From: Candidatus Woesearchaeota archaeon
GTDB taxonomy: Archaea; Nanobdellota; Nanobdellia; Woesearchaeales; ARS49
Direction of reading: 5' to 3'
NCBI GenBank assembly: GCA_016203345.1
Contig: JACQMZ010000086.1
Coordinates: 1-10,630 of the forward strand
DNA length: 10,630 bases
The position numbers were made by a program, and so were the translations under genes. Numbering within the stretch: position 1 is the first letter of the stretch; each line of letters opens with the position of its first letter. Below the pieces are notes generated by a model, which was not told the origin of the DNA, did not search any database, and was given only the letters and a program-made list of their open reading frames with translations. Below are positions 1 through 7,900 of the stretch, one piece after another.

Positions 1-1
1 C

Positions 2-118
2 TCGCCAGGAGAAGCTGTTCGCATAGACGTTAAAAAGCTTCGAAAGGATTGGTTTGGCACATTTCCACAACTAAAACCATTCACGAAAGAGGACCGACTT
101 CATTCCAAGTATGAATAA
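2..118 (+). CDS. AbrB/VapB-type antitoxin, C-terminal fragment (runs off left edge)
   Basis: The frame is open from the left edge to a TAA at 116-118 and gives the last 38 residues of a protein. The piece ends in ...RKDWFGTFPQLKPFTKEDRL..., the kind of tail seen in AbrB-family (VapB) antitoxins: a Trp/Phe-Gly stretch followed by an FTxED segment that wraps around the PIN toxin. The N-terminal DNA-binding swapped hairpin lies outside the window. The stop codon lies inside the next gene, giving an 8-bp overlap (ATGAATAA) with the PIN toxin, the usual antitoxin-first, coupled layout of vapBC. Its job would be to bind and silence that toxin and to repress the operon. The fragment is too short for any automated start call, so it rests on the tail motif plus the overlap. 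Confidence 0.75.
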   Translation, partial: SPGEAVRIDVKKLRKDWFGTFPQLKPFTKEDRLHSKYE

Positions 119-494
119 AATAGTCGTTGACAGCTCTGCATGGATAGAATACTTTGCGGGCAGAGAAAAAGGCAAGAAAATACGCGACATCATCACTGAA
201 GGCACCAGCATATTCGTTACAGGACTCATTGTTGCTGAAGTGAGCACTAAATTTCTAAAGAACTCAATGCCTGCAGAAGATGCAATCTCTGCCATGAAGT
301 CTCTTGCAACACTTCTGCCTTTTGATTTCCAACTTGGCCATGATGCTGCCCAGATATATGTTCACGAGCGGAAAACAAAGTCAAAGTTCGGCCTTGCAGA
401 CGCGCATGTCCTTGCAGCAGCCAGGATTATCCAAGCAAAAGTGATTACCTGTGATTCGGATTTCAGAGGACTTAAGGAAGCGACAATTCTATGA
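111..494 (+). CDS. vapC: PIN-domain ribonuclease toxin, VapC-type
   Basis: This 127-residue protein has the length and layout of a single-domain VapC toxin, a Mg2+-dependent endoribonuclease that cleaves tRNA or rRNA when its antitoxin is lost. The acidic residues of a PIN active site are all visible: Asp7 in IVVDSSAWIEYF, Glu43 in IVAEV, Asp97 in GLADAHVLAAAR, and Asp115/Asp117 in TCDSDFRGL. Nothing suggests inactivation. The ATG at 111 overlaps the antitoxin stop by 8 bp and has no obvious Shine-Dalgarno sequence of its own, which fits translation coupled to the antitoxin. The gene ends 25 bp from the end of the convergent second PIN gene, to which it is only distantly similar, so the two look like separate acquisitions rather than a recent duplication. 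The target RNA cannot be read from the sequence. Confidence 0.92.
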   Translation: MNKIVVDSSAWIEYFAGREKGKKIRDIITEGTSIFVTGLIVAEVSTKFLKNSMPAEDAISAMKSLATLLPFDFQLGHDAAQIYVHERKTKSKFGLADAHVLAAARIIQAKVITCDSDFRGLKEATIL

Positions 495-519
495 TTGAGA
501 ACTTTGAAATGACAAAGAG

Positions 520-933
520 TTATGTTATTCTCTTAATGCCAAGAACGTCAAAATCCTTATCGAAAGAGTATATTTCCGAGACGCCATGCTCTGCCATTAC
601 AACAACGGCAACGCAATCGTTTATGCTTACGTGCGATTCGTGTGCTATTTCCAGCGCTATTTGATAATGTCTGCGTTCAACGCTCGCAATGCTGATGTTC
701 TCTTGTGCAATGAGGGAATTAAGAAATTCACATGCTACAACCACCCCCTTGCGATGCTGAATGATGTTTACAAATTCGGAAACGTGCACCACTGAACACA
801 ACACCTTTTCTCCTCTTTCAATCCTGTGCAATACAACTTTTGCATCTGCGATCAATTTCATTTCTACTGGCGTAAGAGACCTTCTTGGCTCCAGCAACGC
901 GTACACCAATACGTTAGTGTCAAGAAACCGCAT
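520..933 (-). CDS. vapC: PIN-domain ribonuclease toxin, second VapC-type
   Basis: The 137-residue product begins RFLDTNVLVYALLEP, the classic PIN opening with Asp5. Glu53 (VHVSEFVN), Asp106 (SINDCVAVVV) and Asp125/Asp127 (YSFDKDFDVL) complete an intact acidic active site, so it should be a functional RNase toxin. The start is the ATG at 931-933, one base after the antitoxin TGA (935-937). A GGAG (complement of 938-941) sits four bases upstream inside the antitoxin gene, so the two are probably translated together. It is slightly longer than the toxin at 111-494 because of an insertion after the first strand (about residues 15-35), and it belongs to a different PIN subgroup. It points toward the first vapC tail to tail. 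Identification as a PIN toxin is secure; its RNA target is unknown. Confidence 0.92.
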   Translation of the reverse strand: MRFLDTNVLVYALLEPRRSLTPVEMKLIADAKVVLHRIERGEKVLCSVVHVSEFVNIIQHRKGVVVACEFLNSLIAQENISIASVERRHYQIALEIAHESHVSINDCVAVVVMAEHGVSEIYSFDKDFDVLGIKRIT

Positions 934-934
934 A

Positions 935-1156
935 TCACTCCATCAATGCCTTTTCCACGGCATGCCAGTCTGTAAGCTTAGCCTTAAAATCAACTTCAAG
1001 TTTAGGCAGTTCGCTTAACTTCTTCGCACGCTTCGACTTCACTCGAACCTCTTCACCTATACGATAAAGCACAACGTCCTGCCCCAAGTATTTGCGCCAA
1101 TTTTTTGGAATGACAATACGTCCCAGACTATCTATCTCACGTTCGACAACTTCCAT
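935..1156 (-). CDS. vapB: AbrB/SpoVT-type antitoxin of the second VapBC pair
   Basis: The sequence MEVVEREIDSLGRIVIPKNW is the swapped-hairpin AbrB DNA-binding fold: a beta strand, the DxxGRIxIPK turn, then a short helix. A charged tail after about residue 45 would embrace the PIN toxin encoded just downstream. I chose the ATG at 1154-1156 (73 residues). A longer reading from TTG at 1166-1168 adds MCVA, but the TATA box at 1180-1187 predicts a transcript start near 1156-1160, so that codon would lie upstream of the mRNA; the message is then essentially leaderless. The promoter is embedded in a perfect inverted repeat (1172-1199), the expected kind of site for an autorepressing AbrB antitoxin. 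The protein should neutralise the PIN toxin and repress its own operon. Only the exact start is in doubt. Confidence 0.88.
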   Translation of the reverse strand: MEVVEREIDSLGRIVIPKNWRKYLGQDVVLYRIGEEVRVKSKRAKKLSELPKLEVDFKAKLTDWHAVEKALME

Positions 1157-1171
1157 AGCCACACACAAAAG

Positions 1172-1199
1172 ATTACCAATTTATAAATTTTTTGGTAAT
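1172..1199 (-). promoter_or_regulatory. TATA box inside an inverted-repeat operator of the second vapBC operon
   Basis: ATTACCAA (1172-1179) and TTGGTAAT (1192-1199) are perfect 8-bp inverted repeats separated by 12 bp. The spacer contains the archaeal TATA box TTTATAAA (1180-1187), itself part of the palindrome AATTTATAAATT (1178-1189). Reading leftward, the box lies about 26 bp before the antitoxin ATG at 1156, so the transcript should be nearly leaderless. A repressor dimer bound to the two arms would cover the TBP site. The natural candidate is the AbrB-type antitoxin encoded immediately downstream; that assignment is inference. Confidence 0.7.
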
Positions 1200-1201
1200 T
1201 T

Positions 1202-1250
1202 CAGAATCTCCGAGTGTCCTCGCTTCGCTGCGGGCACTCAGGAGATTCTG
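1202..1250. repeat. Long imperfect palindrome / hairpin, copy 1 of a REP-like element
   Basis: The outer arms CAGAATCTCC (1202-1211) and GGAGATTCTG (1241-1250) are perfect complements. They continue inward as GAGTG/CACTC with one unpaired A at 1240, then TCC/GGG (one T-G wobble) around a loop containing CGCTTCGCTGCG. The result is a stem of about 18 pairs. It lies between two divergent toxin-antitoxin promoters. A related hairpin with compensated stem changes occurs at 10486-10537. It has no gene inside and no T-run typical of a terminator. Confidence 0.8.
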
Positions 1251-1259
1251 GACACAAAG

Positions 1260-1308
1260 TTTAAATACTGATGTGCATTCAAAGTGCATATTAAGTGCAT
1301 ATGGAGGT
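1260..1308 (+). promoter_or_regulatory. Promoter, 11-bp-spaced GTGCAT sites and Shine-Dalgarno for the DUF2683-like antitoxin
   Basis: TTTAAATA at 1260-1267 is a plausible TATA box, predicting a transcript start near 1288-1292. GTGCAT occurs at 1273-1278, 1284-1289 and 1295-1300, exactly 11 bp apart; the last two share AAGTGCATAT. All three therefore lie on one face of the helix across the start site, a good layout for cooperative binding of ribbon-helix-helix dimers. GGAGGT (1303-1308) is a strong Shine-Dalgarno sequence six bases before the ATG at 1315, and it decides that start. Confidence 0.65.
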
Positions 1309-1314
1309 ACAAGC

Positions 1315-1572
1315 ATGGTATTTGCCCGATTGAACCTTACAGACTACGCAAACAAAGTCATCAACGTCATAAAAGCACGGTTTGAACTGAAGGACAAATC
1401 AGAAGCCGTGAACAAGTTCGTTGAGTTATACGGAGATGAAGTTGTTGAACGAGACGCCAATGATAAATATGTTCAAAAAATACTTGATGCTATTGAAAAA
1501 CACAGGTCAAAATACAAAGACAGAAGAATGACCTTACAAGAGCTTGACAAGCTGTGCGGGATCGATGTTTGA
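1315..1572 (+). CDS. DUF2683-like antitoxin (ribbon-helix-helix type) of a RelE-like module
   Basis: The 85-residue product starts MVFARLNLTDYANKVINVIK and contains ARFELKDKSEAVNKFVELYG, followed by a charged helical part ending MTLQELDKLCGIDV. I recognise this as the archaeal DUF2683 type: a short beta strand, then two helices around the KDKSEAVNKF turn, as in ribbon-helix-helix DNA-binding antitoxins. The ATG at 1315 is supported by GGAGGT six bases upstream; the frame stays open back to 1192, but that would translate the hairpin. The gene overlaps the following RelE-like toxin frame by 8 bp (ATGTTTGA). It should bind the toxin through its C-terminal half and repress from the GTGCAT repeats in its own promoter. 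Because the toxin frame is broken, it may now be an orphan antitoxin. The family call is from recollection. Confidence 0.8.
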   Translation: MVFARLNLTDYANKVINVIKARFELKDKSEAVNKFVELYGDEVVERDANDKYVQKILDAIEKHRSKYKDRRMTLQELDKLCGIDV

Positions 1573-1837
1573 ATTTGATCTTTCTGAGAGCCTCAAGGCA
1601 AAGATAAAAGTCCTTCTCAAGAGAGACAGGAAATAAGTTGACATTATCAACAAAAATATCAAAGTAATAATCAACAGCTCAGCTGAAACCGTCGATCATT
1701 ACAAGAATCTACGGTACGACTTGAAACACTTGAAACGGGTGCACATCGACAGGCATTTTGTATTGACATTTCAAGTAGACCAGAAAAAAAACTATATCCT
1801 CTTTATAGAATTTGACCATCACGAACAGGTTTATTGA
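1565..1837 (+). pseudogene. relE: RelE/ParE-superfamily mRNA interferase toxin broken by one in-frame TAA
   Basis: Read from the ATG at 1565-1567, the frame encodes 90 residues and ends in TGA at 1835-1837, apart from a TAA at codon 24 (1634-1636, after RDRK). Before the stop it reads MFEFDLSESLKAKIKVLLKR. After it comes VDIINKNIKVIINSS, and then the most telling part: HYKNLRYDLKHLKRVHIDRH, FVLTFQVDQ and YILFIEFDHHEQVY. This is the full layout of the small archaeal RelE-like toxins (two N-terminal helices, then a beta sheet with basic residues and a final H/Y-rich strand) that accompany DUF2683 antitoxins. The ATG overlaps the antitoxin stop by 8 bp. No frameshift or second stop is present, and no good in-frame restart follows the TAA, so the loss is either very recent or a sequence error. 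TAA serves as a normal stop elsewhere in the window. Confidence 0.85.
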
Positions 1838-1871
1838 ATAATTTCTGAGAAGTCGCTACACTTATGGTGCC

Positions 1872-1950
1872 TGAATGAGAATAACAACATATTATTGTGC
1901 GGTCTGCACTTGTACATCAGTTCTCCCGATCTCTTGATTATTCTCATTCA
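1872..1950 (-). repeat. Perfect 13-bp inverted repeat at the 3' end of the giant gene
   Basis: TGAATGAGAATAA (1872-1884) and TTATTCTCATTCA (1938-1950) are exact complements with a 53-base loop. One arm lies in the last codons of the giant gene (encoding LNENN) and the other just beyond its TAA (1892-1894). In the leftward transcript this would form a stem enclosing the stop codon. It could act in 3'-end processing, RNA stability or termination. There is no clear T-run downstream, so I do not call it a terminator. The remaining non-coding bases here (1838-1871) show nothing else. Confidence 0.5.
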
Positions 1951-4900
1951 AGAATATGACGGTTAGAGAATCCGCACCTGCAACAGTCGGCGTATACGTC
2001 ACTGGGTTTGTTATGCTCAAGATTGTTGCCTTTACATCAGTCTGTCCACTTTTAATAGTATTCGCATCCACAGTATTCTTGATCCTGAAAGATTTGACGC
2101 TTTGCACAGGAGAAATTCGAATTGTATAAGCAGTATTTGTTTTCAACGCGTTTACGTCCAGCGTCACTCCAGAAGAATCTTTCAATACGACAACATTTGG
2201 GGAAATGGAAACTTGTTGTTGAGTTACTGGCGTCGTTGGCGCACCTTCCGACGGCTGAACACCCGCACCTGCCGGTGTTGCACAATCCGCAAAATTAGCC
2301 TTGCACGAGGCACCGCAACAAAACTGATTCGGTTGACACGTGGCTGATCCACAGAAGCATGATGTATCTGCGCGAGCGAACTGTTCGCCTAGAGACAGTG
2401 GGGGACATGACGGTTTATCAACACACCTGAAGGCAGTTTGGCCAGGAACAGGAGGATTCTGTGCTTCGAACGGCACACAAAATTTATTGTCTGCACCACC
2501 AATCTGGTTCGGACAATCATTCTGCTGACGGAGCTGCGCATCTGTACTACACCTGCACAGTTGCGCGTTTGCCTCACTTGACGGCCTACACTGACCTACG
2601 ACTGGAACTTGTGGCACAAACGGCGGCAAGGAACTACCCTGCGTGCACACAACATTGAAACTCGCCTCCAGTTGTGCCTGCTCTCCGCTCGATGGGTCAA
2701 CACTTGTCTGTCCTGTTGGACGGCCAGAACTATCAGCATCAACCGCCCGAAACACTGCACTCCACGGGACTACCTGCCGCGGCTCCTGCGTGCATGGATT
2801 CGTCTGCTGTTGGGTTGGACGCCCAAGTATTTCCGTTCCGGCATTCAGAGGCACAGAGATAGTTACCGTCACTGTTTGTTGAGAGTTGTCTTGGGCGATG
2901 TAACTGATCGGCTGCGCAATACCTGCCGCAAGAGTTACATCACAACCGACCCGGCGTAAACGTGGGAATCCAGTTGCTTGCGTGTCTGTTGGACACTTCA
3001 CTTGCGGATCAGGAGTGGCGCTGCCTTCTCCGCCAATGTAGACGTCAAACTTGTTGCCTGCCCGCGCGACAAACAAATATGATGGCTGCACTGGATCAGA
3101 CGTGACGAGCGAAGCAAGATCAGTAGCTTGTTGTGGTCGTCCATCAACGAGTTTACGCTGGAATGGCGGAACTGGCGGGGCTGAAACGACGCCGCCAATT
3201 CTTCGTTCTGTGACTACGCCAGGAAGCAGTATTTGCTTACTGTAATCACCGTTTGTCGCAAGCTTAAAAGAATCTGTTATCCTACTTCGCTCTGATTGCT
3301 CCTCAACGACATTTCCGTTCTGATCCTTTATCTGGTACAACAAAAACTTCTGATGTTGAGCAATCCTTCCTCTATCCTCGGGAATCAGTTGAGTAACACC
3401 CAAAGTAAAGTTCAACGGGTCCCCTAATCCAAACACGGGAGTAGTGCCAACCTGACGAGGAGCATTTGCATTTAAACTAGTAAACTTTATCGCGCTCTCC
3501 CCCAAGCCAAACGAGCACCTGAACGCTCCTCGGAAGGGGTCGAAAGCGCACTCGCCTGGCGCGTCGTCGCCCACCAGATCAATGTCGCATTCGACTTCTT
3601 CTGTTGTTTCTTCGCGAGAAACATCATTGCGCTGAGTAAACCTGAGAATTGCTTTGTCGTAACGAACGTCTGCTTCTGCATCGCCTGCGGCAATGGTCAC
3701 AAAACACTGGCTGTTGAGGATTTCACCTTTTTTCAAAATATTTCCTGACGGGAGCGGAGGAGTGCAGTCCGGCTGAACAGCAAACGTCTGCTCACCCTTC
3801 TTGTTGCAATCACACTCACCGTTCCTGAAGCCATTTGCGGCATTGCACCTGAAGCCGGTCGAGCACTTGAAATCAAGATCAAACCGCGCATCCTGCCCTG
3901 CAGCCAAGCCAAATGCCATCTCGTACGTCCACGTTGTCTTGCCCCGCGGATTGCTCGTCGGATCAAAATTCACAAACCTCCTGTTGCACTTGGGGAAAAA
4001 CGCCTGACTCTCGAGCGGAATCGTTTCCACCGCCTGGTTAAAGACTGTTGAGATGTCAAGATTGAACGTGCCAGTAAACGCAAACGCGCAAATCGAGTTC
4101 ACCAGCTTCTTTTCAACAAACATCGTCTTAAACATGGCAGTCTCGCCATACCTTGCCTGTACGCGCGACTGTAAGCGCGAACCGCCGCGTGTCAGCGAGC
4201 CAAGGAAATCACCAATGCCTGCCTCTGCCCGCACGCCAGCACCAGGCGAACTCCACTTTTGCATGAAACACTTCACCACGTCATAAATCATGTCGCAAAT
4301 GTATTGCGAGAGCAAGCTCTGGCACACGCCTTCGCTGCCATCGCCTGTCAACAAAATTGACTGGATGCACTGTCTCACAACGCCAAAAATATTCCGCCAC
4401 TGCTGAATGTACGCCGTCAACGCAGGCAGGCACGCGCACTGGAAGCTCCGCAGGAAACCCTCCTCTGCCGGCTTGACGATGTACGTCTTGCCTGTGAATT
4501 CTATCTTGCTCTTGATGAGGTCATACGCTGAACCGGCACGCTCGCGATTGGCAGGAATACACCCACCCTCTGCGACACCACACACTGCATTCTGGAATCC
4601 CTCCTTCTTTTGTTGTTCAGCCGTTCCTTGAGCAGGCGCGTTAGCAGCAGTCTCACCTGCCTGAGTTTCAACCACAAAGAAATTTGTCAAGTCAGGCGAG
4701 CCAGTCTCTATCACGGCCTGAGTCTTTGCTTCCACGTCGAACGCGTTCGCCAGTCCTGAAGGCTGTCCAGTCGTAGTAAACCTGTCGGATACAAATCCTC
4801 TGAACACCCTGAATCGCGGCGCGCTTGCACCAGTTGCACCGCCAGGCGTCCGGCTGACCAGCGCCTCTGTCTGCGGGACAACGAGAACATAAATCTGATT

Positions 4901-7900
4901 GTCTCGCGAACCAGCAGGTGCAGGATCCAAGTACCTCAACTGCGTCGGAATCGGATCAACAACAGGATTGCCTGAGTCAGGCTCGCAAAAGCCAGCAACT
5001 GCGTTAAGCACTCCGCCGCAACCCAACTCTGCCTTATCCTCCTGCTTGTTTGCTGCTTGTGCAGATTCGCACACAGACTGTTCCAGCTCGTCAAAACTCT
5101 CGAACACCGTGCCAAAAGCAGGAACAGCGTACCCGCACGCCGTGCCCCACTCCTGCATGTACGACATGCCGCAACACGCAGGATGCGCAGGACGAGTGAA
5201 CATTTCACAGTCTTTTTTTGTAAGCCCCTTTACAGACCCACCTCCATCAATTGACTTTTTATTGTTAAAGATTTTCTTGATGCCGTTGTAGTCTAGGGTG
5301 ATGAGTTCAGCCTCGCCAGTTTTTTCCATCACAAAGGGTTTCACATCAACCGTTGCAGATCCGGTAATACTGCCAATAGCTCCTCCTGTTGAGCTTGACG
5401 TTGTGGAAGGTGTCGGAGGCAAACTCGTGAATGCGCAGTCAGGCGGCGGACCATCCCCAGTGCCGACAAACAACCTTCCGCCAACTAGAAATTTGCTCGA
5501 GTCTTTCACGTTGTACTCGTCTGTGCCTGTTGTTGTGCCCTGCGGAACAGAAATTTCCTGCAAGGCGCCCATCTGGTCCTTGACGTGCGTCTGCAGTGTC
5601 GGAGCGCTCGGGCACGCCACTCTGTCGCACAGGGGCTGCATGACTTTGTACTGCAAATATAATGAATCACTCACTTCTTCTGCGCATGCGAGACAATCCT
5701 GTTTGGACTGCTCCTGGCCTACACCATACATCTGCTCGCACAGGCCTGCCCGGGCAACAGAAGCATCAAACTCGCCACCACCCGCACCAACCTGCGCAGT
5801 ACCTGTCGCACTGCCAGCAAACGCAGTAATTTTCGCCAGAATTTGTTTTCCCTCACAATGATACGTTTCCCACACGGTCTGTCCCAACAACAACCCATTC
5901 ATCCCAAAACACGCATACGTGGTGTACTGGCCGATAATTGTTAACGGTTTCAATATCTGGTCCATGACTTCGATGATGCTGTCCAGCAGTTTCAGCGCAG
6001 ACTTCAGGAAGCCTTTTGGAATCTTGTCTGGTGGAGGACGACGATCAACCGCGACTTCGATGGGAATGCATGTCTTTTGGCGCTTCTGTTCAAGCGTGAA
6101 ATTCTCCTGCACTTGTTGCGTGCGCGGATCCCGCCGCCGCAAGCGAGAAATTTTTTCCTGATACTGAACGTCCAACTCCACCAAAAACTTCATGCAGCCA
6201 AAGCCAGGCACCGTACAACCCGCACCCAGCGCGGCAAAGGGAATAGATGGTGTACTGCCGATCTTCTGAACGCCGACAGTCACGTTTGGTATAAACGTCA
6301 AACGGTGATTGCTTAACGCCTCCTCTTTCTGAAACGTCGTGGCATTGTCCTCCTGCGGCACTTCTTCTGGCAAGTTCACAAACTTCAACTGCAACAAGCC
6401 AAGAAAATTACCAGGTGCCACAACGTCCCGCAACACGTTCGCCTGCACTAAGCCATTATCAAACGTTTTCTCAAACTCTTCAGACAACGTGACAGGGTTC
6501 ACCTGCACGTCCTGAATCGTCACCTCATTCCTGCCCTTGTACGTTGCATTAATCGTCATCCCAATCTCTGCAATCTTCTGCAGCACAAGCCGTGGAATCA
6601 ATTGAGAAGGCAACGGCGCGCCAAGCTTAACATCAAAATCTGCGCCAAACCCACACAAGGCAAACACCACCTTCTTTGGCGGCGTCCGTATCTTCAATCC
6701 TGCCTGATCAACAGCCTCCAAAATAATCGAGTTCTCAAAACCCTCACCAACCTCGAGCTGTGCTGCCTGCGGCTGTGTTTGCACCTTGACATCCCGCTTC
6801 AACACCACAGGAATTTCAAACGAGCCATCAGGCTGAGACACCACAAAAGACTCAGACTTTGACTCGCTGTTCACGTACACAAACACTGTCGCCTGCTCGC
6901 TCACCTTGCCACGCACCACAACCTCAGGAATATAGCTCGGCGACAACTGCTCAAGATTATCAAACTCAAACGCCGGCGGGCCGCTGTCCAGCGTCGTGGA
7001 CACTTCCAACACTGTCTCATGCCCTGCCTCGTCGCTGGCGGTCAACGTGATCCTATTGGGGCCGGAATTCAGCGTGACAGGAACACTAAACGGGCCAGCA
7101 GGAACCTGCACCTCTCCTGTCGGCTTCTCGCACTCCAAGGCCACAAGCTCAACAGACTCGCTCACCGCATCGCCAGCAACAGGCACTTCAACACTTCCTG
7201 ACGGATTTGCCAGATTACAACTCGCATCACTCGCAACAACCTGATAACTATTCACGCGCGGCGGCGCCTGAGCATCCGCAAACCTTGTCTCAGTCGTCTG
7301 CGCGATCCGCACCCCATTCCGCAAAATAACGTATGAACTAATGTCCGGAGCGGCTGAAGCATCCCACTGCAATTCTACAGTATTCCTTTCACTCCGCACA
7401 ATTCTCAGCCCGGCAACAGGATCAGGAGGAACCGCGTCCAACACACTCAACACACGAAACACGATCCTCACCGGCTTATTCGACTCGCCGGGAATCACCA
7501 ACTGCGGCTCAGTCACGACAGCACTCACGTTCTGAATCACGACATTCGGAGGAGAACGATCAATCCTGACAGTTCCCACCTGCTCTGACTTGCCTGCCTC
7601 GTCCTGCGCCTCCACCCTCACCGTAACCTCGTCGCCCGGAAGGCGCATGTCGGCAAGCGTAAACCTGCCCTGCGCATTTGCAGTCGTGTCACGCACCTTG
7701 TCGTTGTTCACAAACCCAGACACTTTCACAAACGGCCGCGTCGAGCCTGACAACGTCAACAAATTATCCTTGTTTGTCGGCGGAATCGTCACGTTCAACA
7801 CCGGCGCGCCAACCGGAACACCTGCCAAAAACCCATGAACAGAAGAGTTAATGCAGTTCTGCACAGCGTCACAGGAACTCACAAAAAACTGGTATGCTGT

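Noticed and set aside
1157..1168. TTG start giving a four-residue longer AbrB antitoxin
   Set aside because: The TATA box at 1180-1187 predicts a transcript start at or downstream of this codon, and the family motif begins right after the ATG at 1156.
1188..1193. T-run as a transcription terminator
   Set aside because: It is part of the AT-rich promoter and operator between divergent genes; no transcript from the left reaches it on the + strand in a sensible layout.
1202..1250. Hairpin as a tRNA or other known structured RNA gene
   Set aside because: It is a single extended stem without cloverleaf arms or conserved tRNA boxes.
1273..1300. Three GTGCAT repeats as a CRISPR fragment
   Set aside because: Units are 6-10 bp with 5-bp gaps, far too short for repeats and spacers, and no cas gene is present.
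1192..1314. N-terminal extension of the DUF2683-like antitoxin back to a TTG
   Set aside because: It would translate the long hairpin and the promoter repeats; GGAGGT six bases before the ATG at 1315 and family length favour the short form.
1634..1636. TAA in the RelE-like frame as a recoded codon
   Set aside because: TAA ends three genes in this window as an ordinary stop, and known archaeal recoding uses TAG (pyrrolysine) or TGA (selenocysteine). A nonsense change or error is simpler.
5298..5861. 187-residue + strand open frame opposite the giant gene
   Set aside because: It lies wholly antisense to a well-supported coding sequence, has no recognisable domain, and its low-complexity composition is what complementing a GC-rich coding strand produces.
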